The translations under genes were made by a program, and so were the position numbers. DNA of 56,648 bases from Hyphomicrobium sp. Lineage in GTDB: Bacteria > Pseudomonadota > Alphaproteobacteria > Rhizobiales > Hyphomicrobiaceae. Under the pieces are notes generated by a model. It did no database searches and was not told the origin of the DNA. It saw only the letters and a program-made list of their open reading frames with translations. Location: contig JASBSU010000017.1 in assembly GCA_030148725.1 (NCBI GenBank), positions 1 through 56,648 on the forward strand. The letters run 5' to 3'. The stretch's first letter is position 1; every line of letters starts with the position of its first letter. Below, one piece after another: positions 28,473-35,921 of the stretch.

Positions 28473-28547
28473 GCGGGCGTAGTTCAGTGGTAGAACGTCA
28501 GCTTCCCAAGCTGAATGTCGTCGGTTCGATCCCGATCGCCCGCTCCA
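28473..28547 (+). tRNA. tRNA-Gly (anticodon CCC)
   Basis: A complete cloverleaf: acceptor GCGGGCG (28473-28479) pairs with CGCCCGC (28537-28543); D-arm GTTC/GAAC; anticodon stem TCAGC/GCTGA with loop TTCCCAA, giving anticodon CCC; T-arm with TTCGATC loop; discriminator T (28544) and encoded CCA (28545-28547). Decodes GGG glycine codons. Confidence 0.97.
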
Positions 28548-28634
28548 ATCCCAGCAAAATCACACCTGGAAACTGTTATGCTGCTACGATGAAGATGGTT
28601 GCAGCAGCGCGATCAACGTTGCCCGTCCAATCAA

Positions 28635-28658
28635 AAAGCCCCGCCGAAGCGGGGCTTT
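28635..28658. terminator. Bidirectional intrinsic terminator
   Basis: A perfect 10-bp stem AAAGCCCCGC with complement and CGAA tetraloop (28635-28644, 28649-28658). It is preceded by AA and followed by CT, so U-rich or A-rich flanks serve both strands. It lies downstream of tRNA-Gly and directly after the stop of the minus-strand small-protein operon. Confidence 0.85.
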
Positions 28659-28664
28659 CTCATT

Positions 28665-28802
28665 TCACTTCCCTTTGCCTTTCGGCTTCGCTGCGGGACG
28701 TGTTTCTCGGATCGTCGTCGACTTGTGGGCGTCGGCGTAATCCTTCGTCACCTTCTGACCGGTCACGGCACTCCGATGGCTGACAATGACTTTCTTCGTC
28801 AT
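28665..28802 (-). CDS. 45-residue basic protein of a small-protein family (TGxxVTKDYAxxHxxTT)
   Basis: A tiny basic protein, 45 residues, with core HRSAVTGQKVTKDYADAHKS followed by TTIRETRP and a Lys/Gly-rich tail. I recognise the pattern from short proteobacterial proteins of unknown role (TGxxVxxxYAxxHPxTT). The ATG at 28802 overlaps the stop of the upstream gene in an ATGA arrangement, which supports both frames and implies coupled translation. A strong terminator follows after 6 bases. Residues are consistent with nucleic-acid binding, but no function is known. Confidence 0.68.
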   Translation of the reverse strand: MTKKVIVSHRSAVTGQKVTKDYADAHKSTTIRETRPAAKPKGKGK

Positions 28803-29032
28803 GACCAGTCCGCCCGGCGCCAATAGCCCGGAACCCATTCGGTTCTGTATCCGAACGGGCCCATCGGCACCTGACGCCAGTAACCGGAGACCCACTCGGT
28901 CTTCGGCCGCCAGTCCAGCATCGCGTTGTACGGCTTAGGCTGTAGTGCGTTCGCGATGGTGAGCATCGCGTTTCGCGGCTTCGGCATAGGTGGAAGATCG
29001 AAGGGCGTGTTGCCCAAAAGACTCTTTGGCAT
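28799..29032 (-). CDS. 77-residue protein with two EWVxGYWR repeats, unknown function
   Basis: A short protein whose C-terminal half contains two near-copies of one unit: KTEWVSGYWRQVPMGPFG and RTEWVPGYWRRADWS. The N-terminal half is proline-rich (FDLPPMPKP). No signal peptide or membrane helix. The ATG at 29032 has AAGGATGA upstream. Its stop shares the ATGA with the next gene, giving a two-gene operon closed by the terminator at 28635. I do not recognise a family. Aromatic YWR repeats could bind carbohydrate or protein surfaces; that is speculation. Confidence 0.6.
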   Translation of the reverse strand: MPKSLLGNTPFDLPPMPKPRNAMLTIANALQPKPYNAMLDWRPKTEWVSGYWRQVPMGPFGYRTEWVPGYWRRADWS

Positions 29033-29178
29033 CTTTCATCCTTGTGGATTGACGTCGCAGTGCTTGACGCAGCTGCCCGACACTCTGCACAAGGGAGCCG
29101 CGCCTTAGAGGGACTTAGGACGCGACCAAAGAACTTTACGCATGCCGGATTGCACCCGGTATTCGTCACCTAGCACAG

Positions 29179-29224
29179 CGGGTTGGGAACGCACAATTAT
29201 GGTGCGTTCGCACCCGTTCTTTTT
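29179..29224 (+). terminator. Two-part hairpin plus T-run on the plus strand, orphan terminator
   Basis: An inner 8-bp stem GAACGCAC (29187-29194) pairs with GTGCGTTC (29202-29209), inside an outer 5-bp stem CGGGT (29179-29183) with ACCCG (29212-29216). TTCTTTTT follows at 29217-29224. The orientation is plus, yet no plus-strand gene is visible between 28659 and here. It also lies 94 bases beyond the marC stop on the minus strand. Confidence 0.6.
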
Positions 29225-29317
29225 GCGTTTGTCTGTCGCTCGGAGGATACATACGCATTGGCAGGACGCCCCCCCATTCCGCCGTATTGGCGCAAGCTGA
29301 CCGTTCTGGCTCGCGCC

Positions 29318-30004
29318 CTAGTGTGCGCGCATGGCGGCTGCCGTAGAGAGAGCCGTCGCGAGGGCGCTCTGGGCGCCGGTCAATAATATTTGGACGCCGA
29401 TGCAGAGCAGCAGGAATGCCGACAGCCGTGTCAGCACGCGCGCTCTTGCCGGGCCAATCAAGGTGACGACGCGGTCGGCGGACGCGTAGCACACGCCGAC
29501 GATGAGGGCGATGGTGACGGCGGCGCCCGACAGACCGAGAAAGTACGGCACGAGCTCGGCGGTGGTGGTGGGCCGGCTCGCGCTCAGAGCGATGGCGACC
29601 GAGATCGTCCCGGGGCCGGTCGTGAATGGCATGGTGAGCGGGAAAAACGCGGCGTCTGCGATCTCGGCGGCCGGTGCGGCCTGCTGCTGCTTTCGATCCT
29701 CGCTGACCTGCGAGTTGTAGAGCATCTCCCACCCGGCAGCGATGACGACCATGCCGCCGGCGATCCGTAGCGCCTCGATGCTCACGCCAAAAAAGCTCAT
29801 GATCCAGGCGCCGATCCAGAGCGCCGTGAGCATGACGATGGCGGCATAGAGCGCCACGCGCCAAGCGAGCCGCGACCGCTCGGCGTAGCCACGGCCAACC
29901 GTCACCTCATGATAGATGAGCGCACCGCCAAGCGGATTGACGATCGAAAACAGCGCCGGCAACGCCACGAGAAAACTGCTCGCCAATGCCGCCCAGAAAA
30001 TCAT
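29318..30004 (-). CDS. MarC family integral membrane protein
   Basis: A 228-residue inner-membrane protein with six hydrophobic segments. MarC landmarks are present: PALFSIVNPLGGALIYHEVT in helix one, LRIAGGMVVIAAGWEML, and FFPLTMPFTTGPGTISVAIAL in the second half (the NPxG and TGPG signatures). Despite the name, MarC is not needed for antibiotic resistance in E. coli and its substrate is unknown. The start at 30004 is preceded by GAGAGGACC. An open extension to 30184 overlaps the end of hrpB and looks non-coding. The 71-base gap from hrpB allows co-transcription. Confidence 0.92.
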   Translation of the reverse strand: MIFWAALASSFLVALPALFSIVNPLGGALIYHEVTVGRGYAERSRLAWRVALYAAIVMLTALWIGAWIMSFFGVSIEALRIAGGMVVIAAGWEMLYNSQVSEDRKQQQAAPAAEIADAAFFPLTMPFTTGPGTISVAIALSASRPTTTAELVPYFLGLSGAAVTIALIVGVCYASADRVVTLIGPARARVLTRLSAFLLLCIGVQILLTGAQSALATALSTAAAMRAH

Positions 30005-30075
30005 CGCGGTCCTCTCTCGCTCGGCATGTCCATCAATCCGGAGTGCGCCGCGTTTAAGAAAGGCGGCGAGGTATA

Positions 30076-32547
30076 TCAGGTGCCGCGCGGCTTGGCGCGG
30101 GCCGTCGGCGCGGCAGATGCCGGGTCGTCGGGCCAGGGATGGCGCGGGTAGCGGCCTTTCATATCGGCCTTGACCGCCGCCCACGATCCTTTCCAGAAGC
30201 CCGGAAGGTCGCGCGTGATCTGGATCGGCCGATGGGCCGGCGAAAGCAAATGCAGCGTCAGCGGCAACTTGCCGCCCGCTATGGCCGGGTGCTGCGTCAG
30301 CCCGAACAGTTCCTGGACGCGAATGTGGAGCGCCGGCGCGCCTGCGGTCTCATAGTCGATGGCGTGACGGTTGCCGGTCGGCGCCTCGAAGTGCGTCGGA
30401 GCCTCATCATCGAGGCGGCGCTTGAGGCTCCAGGGAAGAAGCGTATCGAGCGCCGTGCCGAGGTCGTCAGCGCCGATGTCGGACAGGCGGGTTTTGCCAA
30501 CGAGGAACGGCGCGAGCCATTGGCCCGCGCCAGCCGCCAGCGCTGCATCGCTGAGGTCGGGCCACGCATCGTCGCCGGCCGCGCGCAGGAAGCCGACGCG
30601 ATCGCGAAGCTGCATCTGCGCCTTGGTCCACGGCAAACGACCGATGCCGAGCTTTGCAACGCCTTCTGCGAGCGCTGTTGCCGATTGCTCTGTAGGTGCG
30701 ACGGCGCGCGGCTCACTCGCAAGGACGATCGCATCGAGCCGGCGCACCGTCCTCGCGCGGAGTGCACCCGAGGCGACATCGAATTCAATTTCGTCAGTGG
30801 TGCGTATGCGGCTGCCGGCCGCGGCGATGACCTCGTTCTCGTCGGCTGCGACCGCGAGCAGGATGCGTGTCGACGCCGCCGAGCCCGAGAGTTCGGCTGC
30901 GACGATGTAAGGCGAGCGCGCGAGGGGATGCGTCGGATCAAGGTTGGCGCCGCGGCCATTGGCGAGCAGGAACTGTCCCGGTGCTCCGCGCGCCTTTCCG
31001 ATGCGACCGGGGAACGCGAGTGCAAGGAGCTGTGCGGTGGAAAGCTCGCCGCGTGACTGTGAGGTGTTGGCGCTCCCAGTCGCACGGGCCCAGCCGGCCG
31101 CCAGCCTGCGCATGTCGGATGCGCGCGCCGAGCGATCGCGCCGGAAGCCTTCGAGGCGGGATGCGAGATCAGTATCGTTGCCACCGATGCCTCGTTCGAC
31201 GATTACCGCGGCGATGTCGGCAGCTTGCTGCGCGTAGCCGAGCTCGGCGGCGGCGATGATCATCCGCGCGAGGCACGGGGGCAACGGCAGCGATCTCAGC
31301 CTGCGGCCCAGCGGCGTCACTTGTCCCAGCGCGTCGATCGCCTGCAGCTCCGCGAGTTCAGCACGCGCGGCATCGATCGCCGATTGCGGGGGCGGATCGA
31401 TCCAGCGCAGCGTCCCCGGATCGACGGCTCCCCATTCGGCGCAATCGAGCAGCAAAGGCGCCAGATCCGCGGAACGGATTTCGGGCTCTGCATAAGCCGG
31501 AAGGCTTTGGGTTTGCGGCTCGTCCCACAGGCGATAGCAGATGCCCGGCTCGGTACGGCCAGCGCGACCGCGCCTCTGGTCTGCGGCGGCCCGGGACACG
31601 CGCACCGTTTCGAGCCGCGTCACGCCGACGTTCGGCTCGTAGCGCGGCACACGGGCGAGGCCACTGTCGATGACCACACGCACGCCCTCGATGGTGATCG
31701 AGGTTTCAGCGATCGACGTTGCGAGCACGATCTTGCGCTTACCCGCCGGTGCCGGCTCCAGCGCAAGGTCCTGCGCTTTGATGTCCATCGCTCCGTAGAG
31801 CGGCGCAATGGCTACGGCCGGGTCGGTGATGCGCTCCCGCAATCGTTCCTCGACGCGGCGGATCTCGCCCTGTCCGGGAAGGAACGCCAGGATCGATCCC
31901 GGTTCTGCACGCAGCGCGCGCATCACCGCATCTGTCACCTGATCCTCGATGCGGGCGTTGGCGTCGCGGCCGAGGTAGCGCGTGTCGACCGGGTAGGCGC
32001 GCCCCTCGCTGGCGATGACGGACACGGAGCCCAAAACCTCAGCGACGCGAGCGCCGTCGAGCGTCGCAGACATCGGCAGAATGCGCAGATCGTTGCGCAG
32101 TCCCTGCTGGCAGTCGATGGCCAGCGCCAGGCCGAGATCGGCGTCGAGCGAGCGTTCGTGGAACTCGTCGAATAGTACCGCACCAACGCCCGACAGCTCG
32201 GGATCGTCGATGATCATGCGCGTAAAGATGCCTTCCGTGATCACCTCGATGCGCGTCCGCGGACCGCTTTTCGACAGCATGCGGGTGCGCAGGCCGATGG
32301 TCTCGCCGAGGCTTTCGGACAGGGTCTTCGCCATGCGCTCGGCTGCGGCTCGCGCGGCAATGCGGCGTGGCTCGAGGACGAGGATTTTGCGGCCGGCCAG
32401 CCAGTCCTCGCTCATCAGCGCGAGAGGAACGCGGGTTGTTTTGCCGGCGCCGGGCGGCGCCACGAGCACAGCCGCGGGGCGCGTTGCCAACGCGATGCGC
32501 AGGTCGTCCAGAACCGCGTCGATGGGCAAGGGCGTGTCAAACTTCAT
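30076..32547 (-). CDS. hrpB: ATP-dependent helicase HrpB
   Basis: A DEAH/RHA superfamily 2 helicase of 823 residues. Walker A APPGAGKT at 30-37, DEFH at 127-130, SAT motif (LPMSATLDG), and QRRGRAGR motif VI are visible, followed by helicase-associated and HrpB-specific C-terminal domains (about residues 480-823). Its biological role in bacteria is poorly defined; RNA or DNA substrates are both proposed. The ATG at 32547 starts the usual N-terminus. The frame is open to 32649, but that 34-codon extension lacks conservation by eye. A clear Shine-Dalgarno is absent. Divergent from the DUF1348 gene. Confidence 0.93.
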   Translation of the reverse strand: MKFDTPLPIDAVLDDLRIALATRPAAVLVAPPGAGKTTRVPLALMSEDWLAGRKILVLEPRRIAARAAAERMAKTLSESLGETIGLRTRMLSKSGPRTRIEVITEGIFTRMIIDDPELSGVGAVLFDEFHERSLDADLGLALAIDCQQGLRNDLRILPMSATLDGARVAEVLGSVSVIASEGRAYPVDTRYLGRDANARIEDQVTDAVMRALRAEPGSILAFLPGQGEIRRVEERLRERITDPAVAIAPLYGAMDIKAQDLALEPAPAGKRKIVLATSIAETSITIEGVRVVIDSGLARVPRYEPNVGVTRLETVRVSRAAADQRRGRAGRTEPGICYRLWDEPQTQSLPAYAEPEIRSADLAPLLLDCAEWGAVDPGTLRWIDPPPQSAIDAARAELAELQAIDALGQVTPLGRRLRSLPLPPCLARMIIAAAELGYAQQAADIAAVIVERGIGGNDTDLASRLEGFRRDRSARASDMRRLAAGWARATGSANTSQSRGELSTAQLLALAFPGRIGKARGAPGQFLLANGRGANLDPTHPLARSPYIVAAELSGSAASTRILLAVAADENEVIAAAGSRIRTTDEIEFDVASGALRARTVRRLDAIVLASEPRAVAPTEQSATALAEGVAKLGIGRLPWTKAQMQLRDRVGFLRAAGDDAWPDLSDAALAAGAGQWLAPFLVGKTRLSDIGADDLGTALDTLLPWSLKRRLDDEAPTHFEAPTGNRHAIDYETAGAPALHIRVQELFGLTQHPAIAGGKLPLTLHLLSPAHRPIQITRDLPGFWKGSWAAVKADMKGRYPRHPWPDDPASAAPTARAKPRGT

Positions 32548-32710
32548 GGCGGTTGTATCGAGGAAGGCGGGCAGCTTCGCAACTCCAGACTGCAAAGCGC
32601 GGCGTGCGCGGCCTGGCCCGCAAATAACGCCGTCCGGGCGAAGAGGCATTCAACGACCGTTGCCGATGCGCTATAGCACTGCTCCCGCCGCTATCGCAGG
32701 AAAGCAACCG

Positions 32711-33175
32711 ATGTCACGCCCGCCGCTCCCGCCGTTCACCGAGGCCACCGCCATCGAAAAGGTGCGCCTTGCCGAGGATGGCTGGAACACGCGCGATCCA
32801 AAGAAGGTGTCCCTCGCCTATACGCCCGACAGCAAGTGGCGCAATCGGGCCGAGTTCATCACGGGTCGCGAGGCCATCGAAGCCTTCCTGACACGCAAGT
32901 GGAACCGCGAGCTTGATTACCGCCTGATCAAAGAACTGTGGGCCTTCACGGGCGATCGCATCGCCGTGCGCTTTGCGTACGAGTACCACGATGACAGCGG
33001 CCAGTGGTTCCGCGCGTACGGCAATGAGAACTGGGAGTTCGATCCTGACGGACTGATGCGCCGCAGGATCGCGAGCATCAACGAGCACCCAATCAAAGAA
33101 GAAGATCGCAAGTTCCATTGGCCGCTCGGGCGACGTCCTGACGACTATCCGGGGCTCAGCAGCTTCGGATTCTGA
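32711..33175 (+). CDS. DUF1348 protein (NTF2/SnoaL-like fold)
   Basis: A 154-residue cytoplasmic protein strongly matching DUF1348: [19 protein letters not shown] near residue 20, [35 protein letters not shown], then [23 protein letters not shown]. The NTF2-like cone fold is known for the family; the ligand or reaction is not. ATG 32711 is chosen over upstream in-frame starts because conservation begins there. It converges with the flavin reductase gene after 8 bases. Confidence 0.92.
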   Translation: MSRPPLPPFTEATAIEKVRLAEDGWNTRDPKKVSLAYTPDSKWRNRAEFITGREAIEAFLTRKWNRELDYRLIKELWAFTGDRIAVRFAYEYHDDSGQWFRAYGNENWEFDPDGLMRRRIASINEHPIKEEDRKFHWPLGRRPDDYPGLSSFGF

Positions 33176-33183
33176 TTGAGACG

Positions 33184-33942
33184 TCAGCCGCCGTAGCGCT
33201 CAGTGCGAATGCGATCGCGCGGAATGCCTGCCGCCAGAGCGGCATCGGCCGCACCATTTGCAAACGCGTTGGAGCCGCAGACAAAGACAATTTGGGGTGC
33301 GGCAGGCAGCAGCGCGATCACATCGCGCAGCATCTCCGCATCGACGCGGCGCGCGTAGTCGTGCGAACGCTGCGGGTTAGCGCGCGTCAGGGCAAAGCGG
33401 ACAGCAAAACCGTTGTTGCGCTCGGCGAAGCCGATCAGCTCGTCGCGGTAGAGCGCTTCCGACCAGGTGCGAGCCGACAGCAAGAGAGCCATGGGAGATG
33501 GGGTCGCCGCCTGCTGATTGGCGCGCGCCATCGACATGAGAGGCACCAGGCCCGAACCTCCGCCGAGAAGCAGAACCGGGGAAGCATCGCCTGGGCTCCA
33601 GACGAAATGGCCGCCGAGCGGTCCGCGCAGCTCGATCTCATCTCCGATGGCCGCGACCTCATGGAAGAATGGCGAAACCTCGCCGGTTTTCAGAAGGTCG
33701 ATCGCGATCTCGATCGCCGCGCCCGGCGATGGCGCGGAGGCGATCGAATAGCTGCGCATGGCGCGGTAGCCGTCGGGCGCCGTCAGGCGTACGTCGACAT
33801 GCTGCCCCGGCCGAAAGACGAAGGGCTCCGGCAGCGCCAGGAAGAAGCTCTTGATGTGTGGCGTGCGTTCGACGATGTCGACGATGCGGGCGTTCTGCCA
33901 TCGCGCCGCCGGCTTGGCGGGGGCGACCTCAGTCGGTGTCAT
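33184..33942 (-). CDS. FAD-binding ferredoxin/flavodoxin-reductase-like oxidoreductase
   Basis: A 252-residue soluble flavoprotein. The FAD site RSYSIASAP (about residues 66-74) and the NAD(P) site LLLGGGSGLVPLMSM (about 123-137) are clear, as is the terminal FVCGSNAFAN region. The last residues are ERYGG; no 2Fe-2S ferredoxin domain follows, so it is a simple reductase. It starts at ATG 33942, 14 bases inside the upstream molybdoenzyme gene, so the two are translationally coupled. Inferred role: electron transfer between NAD(P)H and the molybdopterin partner. Confidence 0.92.
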   Translation of the reverse strand: MTPTEVAPAKPAARWQNARIVDIVERTPHIKSFFLALPEPFVFRPGQHVDVRLTAPDGYRAMRSYSIASAPSPGAAIEIAIDLLKTGEVSPFFHEVAAIGDEIELRGPLGGHFVWSPGDASPVLLLGGGSGLVPLMSMARANQQAATPSPMALLLSARTWSEALYRDELIGFAERNNGFAVRFALTRANPQRSHDYARRVDAEMLRDVIALLPAAPQIVFVCGSNAFANGAADAALAAGIPRDRIRTERYGG

Positions 33943-34534
33943 ATCGCTGCTCGCGCCAGGGGTCGCCGTACATGTGATAGCCGCGCAGCTCCCAGAACCC
34001 GGCCGTGTCGCGATCTGTGAACTGCAGCCCGTTGAGCCATTTCGCGGACTTCCAGAAATAGAGGTGCGGCACCAGCAGGCGGGCGGGGCCTCCGTGGTCA
34101 GCTTCGATGGGTTCGCCGTTGTACCGGAGCGCGACCATCGCCCGGCCGGCGAGCAGATCTTTCGTCGGAACGTTGGTCGAGTAGCCATCGAACGAGTGGG
34201 CGAGCGTGAAGTCGGTCGGCGCATCCAATCCGGCTGCGCTCAGGACGTCGTCGATCAGGACGCCTTCCCAGCGCGTATCCAATTTCGACCAGGTCGTGAC
34301 GCAGTGGATGTCGCGCGTGAGTTGTGTCTGCGGCAGGGCATTGAACTCATCCCAGTTCCAACGCTTGATCGGCTTTGGACCGACTTTCAGCGTGAAGCTC
34401 CATTGATCGGTCGCGATGTGCGGCGTCGGGCCGGCCGACAGGACTGGGAAGTCGTCGACGAGATGCTGGCCCGGCGGCACGCGGCCATCGTTGCCACCTG
34501 CCGCGCCTCTGCCGGTAAATCCGCGTGTGACCAT
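33929..34534 (-). CDS. Sulfite-oxidase-like molybdopterin oxidoreductase
   Basis: A 201-residue single-domain member of the sulfite oxidase fold. The molybdenum-ligand cysteine is Cys78 in DIHCVTTWSKLD. The cofactor region HGGPARLLVPHLYFWKSAKW is intact. The C-terminal Mo-co dimerisation domain of true sulfite oxidases is absent, as in the short bacterial SUOX-like class. The ATG at 34534 has GGAG nine bases upstream and matches the family start MVTRGFTGR, giving a cytoplasmic protein. An in-frame start at 34678 would add a stretch resembling a signal peptide (LLTAALLLVSGVPSARA), so periplasmic export cannot be excluded. Coupled to the flavin reductase gene. Confidence 0.92.
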   Translation of the reverse strand: MVTRGFTGRGAAGGNDGRVPPGQHLVDDFPVLSAGPTPHIATDQWSFTLKVGPKPIKRWNWDEFNALPQTQLTRDIHCVTTWSKLDTRWEGVLIDDVLSAAGLDAPTDFTLAHSFDGYSTNVPTKDLLAGRAMVALRYNGEPIEADHGGPARLLVPHLYFWKSAKWLNGLQFTDRDTAGFWELRGYHMYGDPWREQRYDTD

Positions 34535-35021
34535 GATCGTACACTCCAAAGCCCGAGCCGACGGCACACCCGACACCAACAGCAGCGCCGCGGTCAACAG
34601 GGCAGCGTGATGCGACTGCGCGAACTCTTGCCTAAGCCGCAGGCAAACGCGGATGACGATGCGCTTCCGGCCCATCACAAGACTGCGACGGTCTGTCGAT
34701 TGTTTGTGACAGGCGGGTTGGCGAGTTTGGGTCGTCGGCGGACCCTACCCGTCGATTTCCTTCCCGACCGCGTTGGCCGCGGTCGGGAATTTTTTTAAGC
34801 AATCGTTATCGACAAATCGCAGTCGAGGCAGGCCGCGGGCCAGCAGCTGGCGCGTTGTGCCGGCGACTTTCCGAATATCAATGCATCGTAAGTTGACCGG
34901 AAGCGCTCGACTTCTAGTCTCCAGCCGCTTCGTTGACGCGGGCTCTGTAAGCTCCCGCGAAAGGCCGACATAATATTCTCGGTCACCCCGCGTCCTGCCG
35001 ACGATCTGCACCGGAGGCGAC
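34535..35021. other. 487-base intergenic region with an orphan plus-strand terminator
   Basis: No convincing protein gene. A minus-strand frame (34745-35024) and a plus-strand frame (34610-34798) are open but both run through the hairpin at 34761-34796 and show no family pattern. The right end holds the chitosanase ribosome binding site GGAGG just before 35022. The left end holds GGAG for the molybdoenzyme gene. The middle could encode a small plus-strand RNA ending at the terminator. Confidence 0.4.
34761..34796 (+). terminator. Strong intrinsic terminator on the plus strand, no obvious upstream gene
   Basis: A perfect 12-bp stem TTCCCGACCGCG (34761-34772) with its complement (34778-34789), a 5-base loop TTGGC, then seven T (34790-34796). 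A textbook Rho-independent terminator for a plus-strand transcript, although the nearest plus-strand gene upstream (DUF1348, ending 33175) is 1.6 kb away and separated by two minus-strand genes. Confidence 0.8.
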
Positions 35022-35891
35022 ATGCCAAAGAGCCGTCGTGAAGTTCTGATACATATTGGTCTTGCGGGCGCCGCGTCGGCGCTTGGCGCGATGCCGTCCT
35101 CAGCCGCCGATCCGGCGCCGAGCCGGCCTGCCAAGCCTGACGCCGGGCGCGTCGGCGGCATGCCGATGCCGCTCGATGGCACGCGCATCCCAGACCCCGA
35201 ACTGGTTCGGCGCATCAAGGCCATCTCCAACGTGTTCGAGGTCGGCGACGTCGAGCCCGACTATGGCTACGTGGAAAACCTCGGCGACGGCCGCGGCTAC
35301 CCCGTCACGCAATACGGCTTCTGCACCTACAATAGCGAAGTGACGCAGGTCATCGAGCGCTATCTGGCGCACGCGCCCAAAACGCCCTTGAAGCGCTTCC
35401 TGCCTGAGCTGCCGCCGATCAAATGGACGGAGCAGAAACTCGACGGCTTTGCGCACGTGTGGCGCCGCGAGATCCAAGCTTCCAAGTTTCTTGGTGAGGC
35501 CTGCGATGAGGAGGCAAACGTCCTCTTCTTCTCGCCAGCCATTCACTCAGCGACGGCGGTTGGCGTCAAGTCGCCGATCGGCATGGCAATTTTCTACGAC
35601 ACTCTGCTGCAGCATGGGGCCGGAACCGACGCAGATTCGCTTCCGAGCATCCTGAAGCGCGCGCTGGAAGAGAACGGCAGCGTTGCAGCCACGTCCGAGC
35701 CGGAGTTCCTCAAAGCGTTTCTCGACGTGCGCAAGTCAGTGCTGGAGAACTCGACCAACCACGAGACGCGGCACGTGTGGCGCGCTTCGGCGCGGCGGGT
35801 CGATGCGCTCGGCAAGCTTCTCAAAGACAATCCGAACCTCGTGCCCCCGATCGAGGTCGCGAATGCGGATATCGAGGCAACCGTACTGTGA
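35022..35891 (+). CDS. Family GH46 chitosanase, exported
   Basis: Hydrolyses beta-1,4-linked glucosamine polymers (chitosan). The 289-residue protein begins with SRREVLIHIGLAGAASALGAMPSSAAD, a Tat-like or Sec signal peptide cleaved near residue 29. The GH46 signature is clear: AISNVFE with catalytic Glu73, then YGYVENLGDGRGY with catalytic Asp89, spaced 16 residues apart as in Bacillus-type chitosanases, then YGFCTYNSEVTQVIERY. The ATG at 35022 follows GGAGG closely. It converges with a giant deacetylase-glycosyltransferase fusion, with 30 bases between stops. This context suggests it trims or degrades a polymer made by that enzyme. Confidence 0.88.
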   Translation: MPKSRREVLIHIGLAGAASALGAMPSSAADPAPSRPAKPDAGRVGGMPMPLDGTRIPDPELVRRIKAISNVFEVGDVEPDYGYVENLGDGRGYPVTQYGFCTYNSEVTQVIERYLAHAPKTPLKRFLPELPPIKWTEQKLDGFAHVWRREIQASKFLGEACDEEANVLFFSPAIHSATAVGVKSPIGMAIFYDTLLQHGAGTDADSLPSILKRALEENGSVAATSEPEFLKAFLDVRKSVLENSTNHETRHVWRASARRVDALGKLLKDNPNLVPPIEVANADIEATVL

Positions 35892-35921
35892 GCCCGACCG
35901 AATAGGCCGACAGCGCACCCA

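Noticed and set aside
28473-28547. tRNA-Gly as an integration site for a mobile element
   Set aside because: No integrase gene and no repeated copy of the tRNA 3' end seen downstream; flanking genes have ordinary composition.
34610-34798. Plus-strand 62-codon frame ending at the terminator T-run
   Set aside because: Its last codons are the hairpin itself and the composition is unremarkable; more likely non-coding.
34745-35024. Minus-strand frame of about 92 codons before the chitosanase gene
   Set aside because: It runs through the terminator hairpin, has mixed third-position GC and resembles no family. It could be a decayed gene but cannot be supported.
35022-35891. Suspected loss of the chitosanase catalytic aspartate
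   Set aside because: At first the second acid seemed missing after the cysteine, but placing Glu73 in SNVFE and Asp89 in LGDGRG gives the spacing of known GH46 enzymes, so the site is intact.
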